Below are positions 9,201-22,800 of a stretch of 64,000 nucleotides of DNA, in pieces. The stretch is from Ecdyonurus torrentis (Eukaryota; Arthropoda; Insecta; Ephemeroptera; Heptageniidae): positions 1 through 64,000 of the forward strand of contig CASGGR010000056.1 of NCBI GenBank assembly GCA_949318235.1. The letters run 5' to 3'. The notes beneath the pieces are model-generated. The model was not told the DNA's origin, did not search any database, and saw only the letters and a program-made list of their open reading frames with translations. The position numbers were made by a program, and so were the translations under genes. Each line of letters opens with the position of its first letter. Positions within the stretch are counted from its first letter, which is position 1.

Positions 9201-11690
9201 TTTATTCGTGTAAAAAGTATAATTTTTATCATTCAATAACATTTGGTTCTTGAAATAGAAACTTTGTTTTATGACTTGGTTTGGCTACATGATGAGTGAA
9301 AACTAAAATTGTCAATAACTCAAAAAGTATGCGTCGAAGCAAAAAAGTTCACGACATCTTTTTTGTAGAGAATTGAAAAAGCTATGTTTTTAATCAAATT
9401 GGATGTCTGTAGCATTCTTAGTATTTAAGAAATCATCAAAACTAGTTTTATTCGTGTAAAAAGTATGATTTTTATCATTCAATAACATTTGGTTCTTGAA
9501 ACAGAAACTTTGTTTCATGACTTGGTTTGGCTACATGATGAGTGAAAACTAAAATTGTCAATAACCCAAAAAGTATGCGTCGGAGCAAAAAAGTTCAAGA
9601 CATCTTTTTTGTAGACAATTGAAGAAGCTATGTTTTGAGTCAAATTTGATGTCTGTAGCATTCTTAGTTTTTGAGAAATCATCAAAACTAGTTTTATTCG
9701 TGTAAAAAGTATGATTTTTATCATTCAATAACATTTGGTTCTTGAAATAGAAACTTTGTTTCATGACTTGGTTTGGCTACATGATGAGTGAAAACTAAAA
9801 TTGTCAATAACCCAAAAAGTATGCGTCGGAGCAAAAAACTTCAAGACATCTTTTTTGTAGACAATTGAAGAAGCTATGTTTTGAGTCAAATTTGATGTCT
9901 GTAGCATTCTTAGTTTTTGAGAAATCATCAAAACTAGTTTTATTCGTGTAAAAAGTATGATTTTTATCATTCAATAACATTTGGTTCTTGAAATAGAAAC
10001 TTTGTTTCATGACTTGGTTTGGCTACATGATGAGTGAAAACTAAAATTGTCAATAACTCAAAAAGTATGCGTCGAAGCAAAAAAGTTCAAGACATCTTTT
10101 TTGTAGAGAATTGAAAAAGCTATGTTTTTAATCAAATTGGATGTCTGTAGCATTCTTAGTATTTGAGAAATCATCAAAACTAGTTTTAATCGTGTAAAAA
10201 GTATGATTTTTATCATTCAATAACATTTGGTTCTTGAAATAGAAACTTTGTTTCATGACTAGGTTTGGCTACATGATGAGTGAAAACTAAAATTGTCAAT
10301 AACCCAAAAAGTATGCGTCGGAGCAAAAAAGTTCAAGACATCTTTTTTGTAGACAATTGAAGAAGCTATGTTTTGAGTCAAATTTGATGTCTGTAGCATT
10401 CTTAGTTTTTGAGAAATCATCAAAACTAGTTTTATTCGTGTAAAAAGTATGATTTTTATCATTCAATAACATTTGGTTCTTGAAATAGAAACTTTGTTTC
10501 ATGACTTGGTTTGGCTACATGATGAGTGAAAACTAAAATTGTCAATAACTCAAAAAGTATGCGTCGAAGCAAAAAAGTTCAAGACATCTTTTTTGTAGAG
10601 AATTGAAAAAGCTATGTTTTTAATCAAATTGGATGTCTGTAGCATTCTTAGTATTTGAGAAATCATCAAAACTAGTTTTAATCGTGTAAAAAGTATGATT
10701 TTTATCATTCAATAACATTTGGTTCTTGAAATAGAAACTTTGTTTCAAGACTTGGTTTGGCTACATGATGAGTGAAAACTAAAATTGTCAATAACCCAAA
10801 AAGTATGCGTCGGAGCAAAAAACTTCAAGACATCTTTTTTGTAGAGAATTAAAAAAGCTATGTTTTGAGTAAAATTTGATGTCTGTAGCATTCTTAGTTT
10901 TTGAGAAATCATCAAAACTAGTTTTATTCGTGTAAAAAGTATGATTTTTATCATTCAATAACATTTGGTTCTTGAAATAGAAACTTTGTTTCATGACTTG
11001 GTTTGGCTACATGATGAGTGAAAACTAAAATTGTCAATAACCCAAAAAGTATGCGTCGGAGCAAAAAAGTTCAAGACATCTTTTTTGTAGACAATTGAAG
11101 AAGCTATGTTTTGAGTCAAATTTGATGTCTGTAGCATTCTTAGTTTTTGAGAAATCATCAAAACTAGTTTTATTCGTGTAAAAAGTATGATTTTTATCAT
11201 TCAATAACATTTGGTTCTTGAAATAGAAACTTTGTTTCATGACTTGGTTTGGCTACATGATGAGTGAAAACTAAAATTGTCAATAACTCAAAAAGTATGC
11301 GTCGAAGCAAAAAAGTTCAAGACATCTTTTTTGTAGAGAATTGAAAAAGCTATGTTTTTAATCAAATTGGATGTCTGTAGCATTCTTAGTATTTGAGAAA
11401 TCATCAAAACTAGTTTTAATCGTGTAAAAAGTATGATTTTTATCATTCAATAACATTTGGTTCTTGAAATAGAAACTTTGTTTCAAGACTTGGTTTGGCT
11501 ACATGATGAGTGAAAACTAAAATTGTCAATAACCCAAAAAGTATGCGTCGGAGCAAAAAACTTCAAGACATCTTTTTTGTAGAGAATTAAAAAAGCTATG
11601 TTTTGAGTAAAATTTGATGTCTGTAGCATTCTTAGTTTTTGAGAAATCATCAAAACTAGTTTTATTCGTGTAAAAAGTATGATTTTTATC

Positions 11691-11936
11691 ATTCAATAAC
11701 ATTTGGTTCTTGAAATAGAAACTTTGTTTCATGACTTGGTTTGGCTACATGATGAGTGAAAACTAAAATTGTCAATAACCCAAAAAGTATGCGTCGGAGC
11801 AAAAAAGTTCAAGACATCTTTTTTGTAGAGAATTGAAAAAGCTATGTAATGAGTCAAATTTAGTGACTGTAGTATTCTTAGTTTTTAAGAAATCATCAAA
11901 ACTAGTTTTAATCGTGTAAAAAGTATGATTTTTATC
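11691..11936. repeat. Type t6 monomer (first full copy)
   Basis: Diagnostic sites: GAGAATTGAAAAAG, GTAATGAGTCAAATTTAGTG at p156-p175, AGTATTC at p181-p187, TTTTTAAG, TAATCG. It is very frequent in zones 2 and 3. Confidence 0.9.
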
Positions 11937-12182
11937 ATTCAATAACATTTGGTTCTTGAAATAGAAACTTTGTTTCATGACTAGGTTTGGCTACATGATG
12001 AGTGAAAACTAAAATTGTCAATAACCCAAAAAGTATGCTTTGGAGCAAAAAAGTTTAAGATTTCTTTTTTGTAGAGAATTAAAAAAGCTATGTTTTGAGT
12101 AAAATTTGATGACTGTAGCATTCTTAGTTTTTGAGAAATCATCAAAACTAGTTTTATTCGTGTAAAAAGTATGATTTTTATC
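11937..12182. repeat. Type t7 monomer (first copy)
   Basis: Diagnostic sites: GACTAGG (A at p47), GCTTTGGAGC at p101-p110 instead of GCGTCGGAGC, GTTTAAGATTTC at p117-p128, GATGACTG. Both CpGs of the GC-rich block are lost. It nearly always follows t6 or x1. Confidence 0.9.
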
Positions 12183-12920
12183 ATTCAATAACATTTGGTT
12201 CTTGAAATAGAAACTTTGTTTTATGACTTGGTTTGGCTACATGATGAGTGAAAACTAAAATTGTCAATAACCCAAAAAGTATGCGTCGGAGCAAAAAAGT
12301 TCAAGACATCTTTTTTGTAGACAATTGAAGAAGCTATGTTTTGAGTCAAATTTGATGTCTGTAGCATTCTTAGTTTTTGAGAAATCATCAAAACTAGTTT
12401 TATTCGTGTAAAAAGTATGATTTTTATCATTCAATAACATTTGGTTCTTGAAATAGAAACTTTGTTTCATGACTTGGTTTGGCTACATGATGAGTGAAAA
12501 CTAAAATTGTCAATAACTCAAAAAGTATGCGTCGAAGCAAAAAAGTTCAAGACATCTTTTTTGTAGAGAATTGAAAAAGCTATGTTTTTAATCAAATTGG
12601 ATGTCTGTAGCATTCTTAGTATTTGAGAAATCATCAAAACTAGTTTTAATCGTGTAAAAAGTATGATTTTTATCATTCAATAACATTTGGTTCTTGAAAT
12701 AGAAACTTTGTTTCAAGACTTGGTTTGGCTACATGATGAGTGAAAACTAAAATTGTCAATAACCCAAAAAGTATGCGTCGGAGCAAAAAACTTCAAGACA
12801 TCTTTTTTGTAGAGAATTAAAAAAGCTATGTTTTGAGTAAAATTTGATGTCTGTAGCATTCTTAGTTTTTGAGAAATCATCAAAACTAGTTTTATTCGGG
12901 TAAAAAGTATGATTTTTATC

Positions 12921-15900
12921 ATTCAATAACATTTGGTTCTTGAAATAGAAACTTTGTTTCATGACTTGGTTTGGCTACATGATGAGTGAAAACTAAAATT
13001 GTCAATAACCCAAAAAGTATGCGTCGGAGCAAAAAAGTTCAAGACATCTTTTTTGTAGAGAATTGAAAAAGCTATGTAATGAGTCAAATTTAGTGACTGT
13101 AGTATTCTTAGTTTTTAAGAAATCATCAAAACTAGTTTTAATCGTGTAAAAAGTATGATTTTTATCATTCAATAACATTTGGTTCTTGAAATAGAAACTT
13201 TGTTTCATGACTAGGTTTGGCTACATGATGAGTGAAAACTAAAATTGTCAATAACCCAAAAAGTATGCTTTGGAGCAAAAAAGTTTAAGATTTCTTTTTT
13301 GTAGAGAATTAAAAAAGCTATGTTTTGAGTAAAATTTGATGACTGTAGCATTCTTAGTTTTTGAGAAATCATCAAAACTAGTTTTATTCGTGTAAAAAGT
13401 ATGATTTTTATCATTCAATAACATTTGGTTCTTGAAATAGAAACTTTGTTTTATGACTTGGTTTGGCTACATGATGAGTGAAAACTAAAATTGTCAATAA
13501 CTCAAAAAGTATGCGTCGAAGCAAAAAAGTTCAAGACATCTTTTTTGTAGAGAATTGAAAAAGCTATGTTTTTAATCAAATTGGATGTCTGTAGCATTCT
13601 TAGTATTTGAGAAATCATCAAAACTAGTTTTAATCGTGTAAAAAGTATGATTTTTATCATTCAATAACATTTGGTTCTTGAAATAGAAACTTTGTTTCAA
13701 GACTTGGTTTGGCTACATGATGAGTGAAAACTAAAATTGTCAATAACCCAAAAAGTATGCGTCGGAGCAAAAAACTTCAAGACATCTTTTTTGTAGAGAA
13801 TTAAAAAAGCTATGTTTTGAGTAAAATTTGATGTCTGTAGCATTCTTAGTTTTTGAGAAATCATCAAAACTAGTTTTATTCGTGTAAAAAGTATGATTTT
13901 TATCATTCAATAACATTTGGTTCTTGAAATAGAAACTTTGTTTCATGACTTGGTTTGGCTACATGATGAGTGAAAACTAAAATTGTCAATAACCCAAAAA
14001 GTATGCGTCGGAGCAAAAAAGTTCAAGACATCTTTTTTGTAGACAATTGAAGAAGCTATGTTTTGAGTCAAATTTGATGTCTGTAGCATTCTTAGTTTTT
14101 GAGAAATCATCAAAACTAGTTTTATTCGTGTAAAAAGTATGATTTTTATCATTCAATAACATTTGGTTCTTGAAATAGAAACTTTGTTTCATGACTTGGT
14201 TTGGCTACATGATGAGTGAAAACTAAAATTGTCAATAACTCAAAAAGTATGCGTCGAAGCAAAAAAGTTCAAGACATCTTTTTTGTAGAGAATTGAAAAA
14301 GCTATGTTTTTAATCAAATTGGATGTCTGTAGCATTCTTAGTATTTGAGAAATCATCAAAACTAGTTTTAATCGTGTAAAAAGTATGATTTTTATCATTC
14401 AATAACATTTGGTTCTTGAAATAGAAACTTTGTTTCAAGACTTGGTTTGGCTACATGATGAGTGAAAACTAAAATTGTCAATAACCCAAAAAGTATGCGT
14501 CGGAGCAAAAAACTTCAAGACATCTTTTTTGTAGAGAATTAAAAAAGCTATGTTTTGAGTAAAATTTGATGTCTGTAGCATTCTTAGTTTTTGAGAAATC
14601 ATCAAAACTAGTTTTATTCGTGTAAAAAGTATGATTTTTATCATTCAATAACATTTGGTTCTTGAAATAGAAACTTTGTTTCATGACTTGGTTTGGCTAC
14701 ATGATGAGTGAAAACTAAAATTGTCAATAACCCAAAAAGTATGCGTCGGAGCAAAAAAGTTCAAGACATCTTTTTTGTAGAGAATTGAAAAAGCTATGTA
14801 ATGAGTCAAATTTAGTGACTGTAGTATTCTTAGTTTTTAAGAAATCATCAAAACTAGTTTTAATCGTGTAAAAAGTATGATTTTTATCATTCAATAACAT
14901 TTGGTTCTTGAAATAGAAACTTTGTTTCATGACTAGGTTTGGCTACATGATGAGTGAAAACTAAAATTGTCAATAACCCAAAAAGTATGCTTTGGAGCAA
15001 AAAAGTTTAAGATTTCTTTTTTGTAGAGAATTAAAAAAGCTATGTTTTGAGTAAAATTTGATGACTGTAGCATTCTTAGTTTTTGAGAAATCATCAAAAC
15101 TAGTTTTATTCGTGTAAAAAGTATGATTTTTATCATTCAATAACATTTGGTTCTTGAAATAGAAACTTTGTTTTATGACTTGGTTTGGCTACATGATGAG
15201 TGAAAACTAAAATTGTCAATAACCCAAAAAGTATGCGTCGGAGCAAAAAAGTTCAAGACATCTTTTTTGTAGACAATTGAAGAAGCTATGTTTTGAGTCA
15301 AATTTAGTGACTGTAGTATTCTTAGTTTTTAAGAAATCATCAAAACTAGTTTTAATCGTGTAAAAAGTATGATTTTTATCATTCAATAACATTTGGTTCT
15401 TGAAATAGAAACTTTGTTTCATGACTAGGTTTGGCTACATGATGAGTGAAAACTAAAATTGTCAATAACCCAAAAAGTATGCTTTGGAGCAAAAAAGTTT
15501 AAGATTTCTTTTTTGTAGAGAATTAAAAAAGCTATGTTTTGAGTAAAATTTGATGACTGTAGCATTCTTAGTTTTTGAGAAATCATCAAAACTAGTTTTA
15601 TTCGTGTAAAAAGTATGATTTTTATCATTCAATAACATTTGGTTCTTGAAATAGAAACTTTGTTTTATGACTTGGTTTGGCTACATGATGAGTGAAAACT
15701 AAAATTGTCAATAACCCAAAAAGTATGCGTCGGAGCAAAAAAGTTCAAGACATCTTTTTTGTAGACAATTGAAGAAGCTATGTTTTGAGTCAAATTTGAT
15801 GTCTGTAGCATTCTTAGTTTTTGAGAAATCATCAAAACTAGTTTTATTCGTGTAAAAAGTATGATTTTTATCATTCAATAACATTTGGTTCTTGAAATAG

Positions 15901-16364
15901 AAACTTTGTTTCATGACTTGGTTTGGCTACATGATGAGTGAAAACTAAAATTGTCAATAACCCAAAAAGTATGCGTCGGAGCAAAAAAGTTCAAGACATC
16001 TTTTTTGTAGACAATTGAAGAAGCTATGTTTTGAGTCAAATTTGATGTCTGTAGCATTCTTAGTTTTTGAGAAATCATCAAAACTAGTTTTATTCGTGTA
16101 AAAAGTATGATTTTTATCATTCAATAACATTTGGTTCTTGAAATAGAAACTTTGTTTCATGACTTGGTTTGGCTACATGATGAGTGAAAACTAAAATTGT
16201 CAATAACCCAAAAAGTATGCGTCGGAGCAAAAAACTTCAAGACATCTTTTTTGTAGACAATTGAAGAAGCTATGTTTTGAGTCAAATTTGATGTCTGTAG
16301 CATTCTTAGTTTTTGAGAAATCATCAAAACTAGTTTTATTCGTGTAAAAAGTATGATTTTTATC
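12921..16364. repeat. 14-monomer block, tandem copy 1 (3,444 bp)
   Basis: Order: t6 t7 t3 t1 t2 t3 t1 t6 t7 x1 t7 t2 t2 and a t2 with C at p117. The same order follows immediately at 16365-19808. The left flank (t1 with TATTCGGG) and right flank (t3) break the match, giving exactly two copies. Confidence 0.88.
15135..15380. repeat. Chimeric monomer x1 (t2 left, t6 right)
   Basis: The left part has the t2 GACAATTGAAGAAG and TTTTGAGTC; from about p171 it switches to the t6 TTAGTGACTGTAGTATTC and TTTTTAAG. Further copies start at 18579, 26697, 32355 and 41949. The exchange lies between about p161 and p171. Confidence 0.9.
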
Positions 16365-19300
16365 ATTCAATAACATTTGGTTCTTGAAATAGAAACTTTG
16401 TTTCATGACTTGGTTTGGCTACATGATGAGTGAAAACTAAAATTGTCAATAACCCAAAAAGTATGCGTCGGAGCAAAAAAGTTCAAGACATCTTTTTTGT
16501 AGAGAATTGAAAAAGCTATGTAATGAGTCAAATTTAGTGACTGTAGTATTCTTAGTTTTTAAGAAATCATCAAAACTAGTTTTAATCGTGTAAAAAGTAT
16601 GATTTTTATCATTCAATAACATTTGGTTCTTGAAATAGAAACTTTGTTTCATGACTAGGTTTGGCTACATGATGAGTGAAAACTAAAATTGTCAATAACC
16701 CAAAAAGTATGCTTTGGAGCAAAAAAGTTTAAGATTTCTTTTTTGTAGAGAATTAAAAAAGCTATGTTTTGAGTAAAATTTGATGACTGTAGCATTCTTA
16801 GTTTTTGAGAAATCATCAAAACTAGTTTTATTCGTGTAAAAAGTATGATTTTTATCATTCAATAACATTTGGTTCTTGAAATAGAAACTTTGTTTTATGA
16901 CTTGGTTTGGCTACATGATGAGTGAAAACTAAAATTGTCAATAACTCAAAAAGTATGCGTCGAAGCAAAAAAGTTCAAGACATCTTTTTTGTAGAGAATT
17001 GAAAAAGCTATGTTTTTAATCAAATTGGATGTCTGTAGCATTCTTAGTATTTGAGAAATCATCAAAACTAGTTTTAATCGTGTAAAAAGTATGATTTTTA
17101 TCATTCAATAACATTTGGTTCTTGAAATAGAAACTTTGTTTCAAGACTTGGTTTGGCTACATGATGAGTGAAAACTAAAATTGTCAATAACCCAAAAAGT
17201 ATGCGTCGGAGCAAAAAACTTCAAGACATCTTTTTTGTAGAGAATTAAAAAAGCTATGTTTTGAGTAAAATTTGATGTCTGTAGCATTCTTAGTTTTTGA
17301 GAAATCATCAAAACTAGTTTTATTCGTGTAAAAAGTATGATTTTTATCATTCAATAACATTTGGTTCTTGAAATAGAAACTTTGTTTCATGACTTGGTTT
17401 GGCTACATGATGAGTGAAAACTAAAATTGTCAATAACCCAAAAAGTATGCGTCGGAGCAAAAAAGTTCAAGACATCTTTTTTGTAGACAATTGAAGAAGC
17501 TATGTTTTGAGTCAAATTTGATGTCTGTAGCATTCTTAGTTTTTGAGAAATCATCAAAACTAGTTTTATTCGTGTAAAAAGTATGATTTTTATCATTCAA
17601 TAACATTTGGTTCTTGAAATAGAAACTTTGTTTCATGACTTGGTTTGGCTACATGATGAGTGAAAACTAAAATTGTCAATAACTCAAAAAGTATGCGTCG
17701 AAGCAAAAAAGTTCAAGACATCTTTTTTGTAGAGAATTGAAAAAGCTATGTTTTTAATCAAATTGGATGTCTGTAGCATTCTTAGTATTTGAGAAATCAT
17801 CAAAACTAGTTTTAATCGTGTAAAAAGTATGATTTTTATCATTCAATAACATTTGGTTCTTGAAATAGAAACTTTGTTTCAAGACTTGGTTTGGCTACAT
17901 GATGAGTGAAAACTAAAATTGTCAATAACCCAAAAAGTATGCGTCGGAGCAAAAAACTTCAAGACATCTTTTTTGTAGAGAATTAAAAAAGCTATGTTTT
18001 GAGTAAAATTTGATGTCTGTAGCATTCTTAGTTTTTGAGAAATCATCAAAACTAGTTTTATTCGTGTAAAAAGTATGATTTTTATCATTCAATAACATTT
18101 GGTTCTTGAAATAGAAACTTTGTTTCATGACTTGGTTTGGCTACATGATGAGTGAAAACTAAAATTGTCAATAACCCAAAAAGTATGCGTCGGAGCAAAA
18201 AAGTTCAAGACATCTTTTTTGTAGAGAATTGAAAAAGCTATGTAATGAGTCAAATTTAGTGACTGTAGTATTCTTAGTTTTTAAGAAATCATCAAAACTA
18301 GTTTTAATCGTGTAAAAAGTATGATTTTTATCATTCAATAACATTTGGTTCTTGAAATAGAAACTTTGTTTCATGACTAGGTTTGGCTACATGATGAGTG
18401 AAAACTAAAATTGTCAATAACCCAAAAAGTATGCTTTGGAGCAAAAAAGTTTAAGATTTCTTTTTTGTAGAGAATTAAAAAAGCTATGTTTTGAGTAAAA
18501 TTTGATGACTGTAGCATTCTTAGTTTTTGAGAAATCATCAAAACTAGTTTTATTCGTGTAAAAAGTATGATTTTTATCATTCAATAACATTTGGTTCTTG
18601 AAATAGAAACTTTGTTTTATGACTTGGTTTGGCTACATGATGAGTGAAAACTAAAATTGTCAATAACCCAAAAAGTATGCGTCGGAGCAAAAAAGTTCAA
18701 GACATCTTTTTTGTAGACAATTGAAGAAGCTATGTTTTGAGTCAAATTTAGTGACTGTAGTATTCTTAGTTTTTAAGAAATCATCAAAACTAGTTTTAAT
18801 CGTGTAAAAAGTATGATTTTTATCATTCAATAACATTTGGTTCTTGAAATAGAAACTTTGTTTCATGACTAGGTTTGGCTACATGATGAGTGAAAACTAA
18901 AATTGTCAATAACCCAAAAAGTATGCTTTGGAGCAAAAAAGTTTAAGATTTCTTTTTTGTAGAGAATTAAAAAAGCTATGTTTTGAGTAAAATTTGATGA
19001 CTGTAGCATTCTTAGTTTTTGAGAAATCATCAAAACTAGTTTTATTCGTGTAAAAAGTATGATTTTTATCATTCAATAACATTTGGTTCTTGAAATAGAA
19101 ACTTTGTTTTATGACTTGGTTTGGCTACATGATGAGTGAAAACTAAAATTGTCAATAACCCAAAAAGTATGCGTCGGAGCAAAAAAGTTCAAGACATCTT
19201 TTTTGTAGACAATTGAAGAAGCTATGTTTTGAGTCAAATTTGATGTCTGTAGCATTCTTAGTTTTTGAGAAATCATCAAAACTAGTTTTATTCGTGTAAA

Positions 19301-19808
19301 AAGTATGATTTTTATCATTCAATAACATTTGGTTCTTGAAATAGAAACTTTGTTTCATGACTTGGTTTGGCTACATGATGAGTGAAAACTAAAATTGTCA
19401 ATAACCCAAAAAGTATGCGTCGGAGCAAAAAAGTTCAAGACATCTTTTTTGTAGACAATTGAAGAAGCTATGTTTTGAGTCAAATTTGATGTCTGTAGCA
19501 TTCTTAGTTTTTGAGAAATCATCAAAACTAGTTTTATTCGTGTAAAAAGTATGATTTTTATCATTCAATAACATTTGGTTCTTGAAATAGAAACTTTGTT
19601 TCATGACTTGGTTTGGCTACATGATGAGTGAAAACTAAAATTGTCAATAACCCAAAAAGTATGCGTCGGAGCAAAAAACTTCAAGACATCTTTTTTGTAG
19701 ACAATTGAAGAAGCTATGTTTTGAGTCAAATTTGATGTCTGTAGCATTCTTAGTTTTTGAGAAATCATCAAAACTAGTTTTATTCGTGTAAAAAGTATGA
19801 TTTTTATC
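16365..19808. repeat. 14-monomer block, tandem copy 2 (3,444 bp)
   Basis: Second copy of the 12921-16364 block, same monomer order, starting at a monomer boundary. I found no difference in the stretches I compared. Confidence 0.88.
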
Positions 19809-22800
19809 ATTCAATAACATTTGGTTCTTGAAATAGAAACTTTGTTTCATGACTTGGTTTGGCTACATGATGAGTGAAAACTAAAATTGTCAATAACTCA
19901 AAAAGTATGCGTCGAAGCAAAAAAGTTCAAGACATCTTTTTTGTAGAGAATTGAAAAAGCTATGTTTTTAATCAAATTGGATGTCTGTAGCATTCTTAGT
20001 ATTTGAGAAATCATCAAAACTAGTTTTAATCGTGTAAAAAGTATGATTTTTATCATTCAATAACATTTGGTTCTTGAAATAGAAACTTTGTTTCATGACT
20101 AGGTTTGGCTACATGATGAGTGAAAACTAAAATTGTCAATAACCCAAAAAGTATGCGTCGGAGCAAAAAAGTTCAAGACATCTTTTTTGTAGACAATTGA
20201 AGAAGCTATGTTTTGAGTCAAATTTGATGTCTGTAGCATTCTTAGTTTTTGAGAAATCATCAAAACTAGTTTTATTCGTGTAAAAAGTATGATTTTTATC
20301 ATTCAATAACATTTGGTTCTTGAAATAGAAACTTTGTTTCATGACTTGGTTTGGCTACATGATGAGTGAAAACTAAAATTGTCAATAACTCAAAAAGTAT
20401 GCGTCGAAGCAAAAAAGTTCAAGACATCTTTTTTGTAGAGAATTGAAAAAGCTATGTTTTTAATCAAATTGGATGTCTGTAGCATTCTTAGTATTTGAGA
20501 AATCATCAAAACTAGTTTTAATCGTGTAAAAAGTATGATTTTTATCATTCAATAACATTTGGTTCTTGAAATAGAAACTTTGTTTCAAGACTTGGTTTGG
20601 CTACATGATGAGTGAAAACTAAAATTGTCAATAACCCAAAAAGTATGCGTCGGAGCAAAAAACTTCAAGACATCTTTTTTGTAGAGAATTAAAAAAGCTA
20701 TGTTTTGAGTAAAATTTGATGTCTGTAGCATTCTTAGTTTTTGAGAAATCATCAAAACTAGTTTTATTCGTGTAAAAAGTATGATTTTTATCATTCAATA
20801 ACATTTGGTTCTTGAAATAGAAACTTTGTTTCATGACTTGGTTTGGCTACATGATGAGTGAAAACTAAAATTGTCAATAACCCAAAAAGTATGCGTCGGA
20901 GCAAAAAAGTTCAAGACATCTTTTTTGTAGACAATTGAAGAAGCTATGTTTTGAGTCAAATTTGATGTCTGTAGCATTCTTAGTTTTTGAGAAATCATCA
21001 AAACTAGTTTTATTCGTGTAAAAAGTATGATTTTTATCATTCAATAACATTTGGTTCTTGAAATAGAAACTTTGTTTCATGACTTGGTTTGGCTACATGA
21101 TGAGTGAAAACTAAAATTGTCAATAACTCAAAAAGTATGCGTCGAAGCAAAAAAGTTCAAGACATCTTTTTTGTAGAGAATTGAAAAAGCTATGTTTTTA
21201 ATCAAATTGGATGTCTGTAGCATTCTTAGTATTTGAGAAATCATCAAAACTAGTTTTAATCGTGTAAAAAGTATGATTTTTATCATTCAATAACATTTGG
21301 TTCTTGAAATAGAAACTTTGTTTCAAGACTTGGTTTGGCTACATGATGAGTGAAAACTAAAATTGTCAATAACCCAAAAAGTATGCGTCGGAGCAAAAAA
21401 CTTCAAGACATCTTTTTTGTAGAGAATTAAAAAAGCTATGTTTTGAGTAAAATTTGATGTCTGTAGCATTCTTAGTTTTTGAGAAATCATCAAAACTAGT
21501 TTTATTCGTGTAAAAAGTATGATTTTTATCATTCAATAACATTTGGTTCTTGAAATAGAAACTTTGTTTCATGACTTGGTTTGGCTACATGATGAGTGAA
21601 AACTAAAATTGTCAATAACCCAAAAAGTATGCGTCGGAGCAAAAAAGTTCAAGACATCTTTTTTGTAGAGAATTGAAAAAGCTATGTAATGAGTCAAATT
21701 TAGTGACTGTAGTATTCTTAGTTTTTAAGAAATCATCAAAACTAGTTTTAATCGTGTAAAAAGTATGATTTTTATCATTCAATAACATTTGGTTCTTGAA
21801 ATAGAAACTTTGTTTCATGACTAGGTTTGGCTACATGATGAGTGAAAACTAAAATTGTCAATAACCCAAAAAGTATGCTTTGGAGCAAAAAAGTTTAAGA
21901 TTTCTTTTTTGTAGAGAATTAAAAAAGCTATGTTTTGAGTAAAATTTGATGACTGTAGCATTCTTAGTTTTTGAGAAATCATCAAAACTAGTTTTATTCG
22001 TGTAAAAAGTATGATTTTTATCATTCAATAACATTTGGTTCTTGAAATAGAAACTTTGTTTTATGACTTGGTTTGGCTACATGATGAGTGAAAACTAAAA
22101 TTGTCAATAACCCAAAAAGTATGCGTCGGAGCAAAAAAGTTCAAGACATCTTTTTTGTAGACAATTGAAGAAGCTATGTTTTGAGTCAAATTTGATGTCT
22201 GTAGCATTCTTAGTTTTTGAGAAATCATCAAAACTAGTTTTATTCGTGTAAAAAGTATGATTTTTATCATTCAATAACATTTGGTTCTTGAAATAGAAAC
22301 TTTGTTTCATGACTTGGTTTGGCTACATGATGAGTGAAAACTAAAATTGTCAATAACTCAAAAAGTATGCGTCGAAGCAAAAAAGTTCAAGACATCTTTT
22401 TTGTAGAGAATTGAAAAAGCTATGTTTTTAATCAAATTGGATGTCTGTAGCATTCTTAGTATTTGAGAAATCATCAAAACTAGTTTTAATCGTGTAAAAA
22501 GTATGATTTTTATCATTCAATAACATTTGGTTCTTGAAATAGAAACTTTGTTTCAAGACTTGGTTTGGCTACATGATGAGTGAAAACTAAAATTGTCAAT
22601 AACCCAAAAAGTATGCGTCGGAGCAAAAAACTTCAAGACATCTTTTTTGTAGAGAATTAAAAAAGCTATGTTTTGAGTAAAATTTGATGTCTGTAGCATT
22701 CTTAGTTTTTGAGAAATCATCAAAACTAGTTTTATTCGGGTAAAAAGTATGATTTTTATCATTCAATAACATTTGGTTCTTGAAATAGAAACTTTGTTTC

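Larger units (their letters stand above)
1113..11690. repeat. Satellite zone 1: 43 monomers, mainly types t1, t2, t3, t4
   Basis: This left zone lacks the t7 type (GCTTTGGAGC at p101) and the t8-t13 types, apart from one t13-like monomer at 7509. It has one t6-like monomer at 6033. CGGAGC (C at p90) and CGAAGC (T at p90) monomers are interspersed, a t3-class monomer coming every two to three units. Edge variants found only here include TTTCAAGAGTTGG (p37-p49) in the t1 monomers at 1113, 2589, 4803 and 8739 and in the one at 7509, and an EcoRI-containing TGTAGAATTC in some t3 monomers (near 2523, 4737, 7443, 8673). The first monomer is no more divergent than internal ones. Confidence 0.85.
9503..15223. 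repeat. Left copy of a 5.7-kb duplication at 9,840-bp offset
   Basis: This stretch matches 19343-25063. The left limit is the private ACAGAAAC (C at 9502) and the right limit the C/T difference at p90 (15224). Within it I noticed one mismatch (T at 14621, G at 24461). Both copies hold the rare TATTCGGG variant (near 12898 and 22738). Confidence 0.85.
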
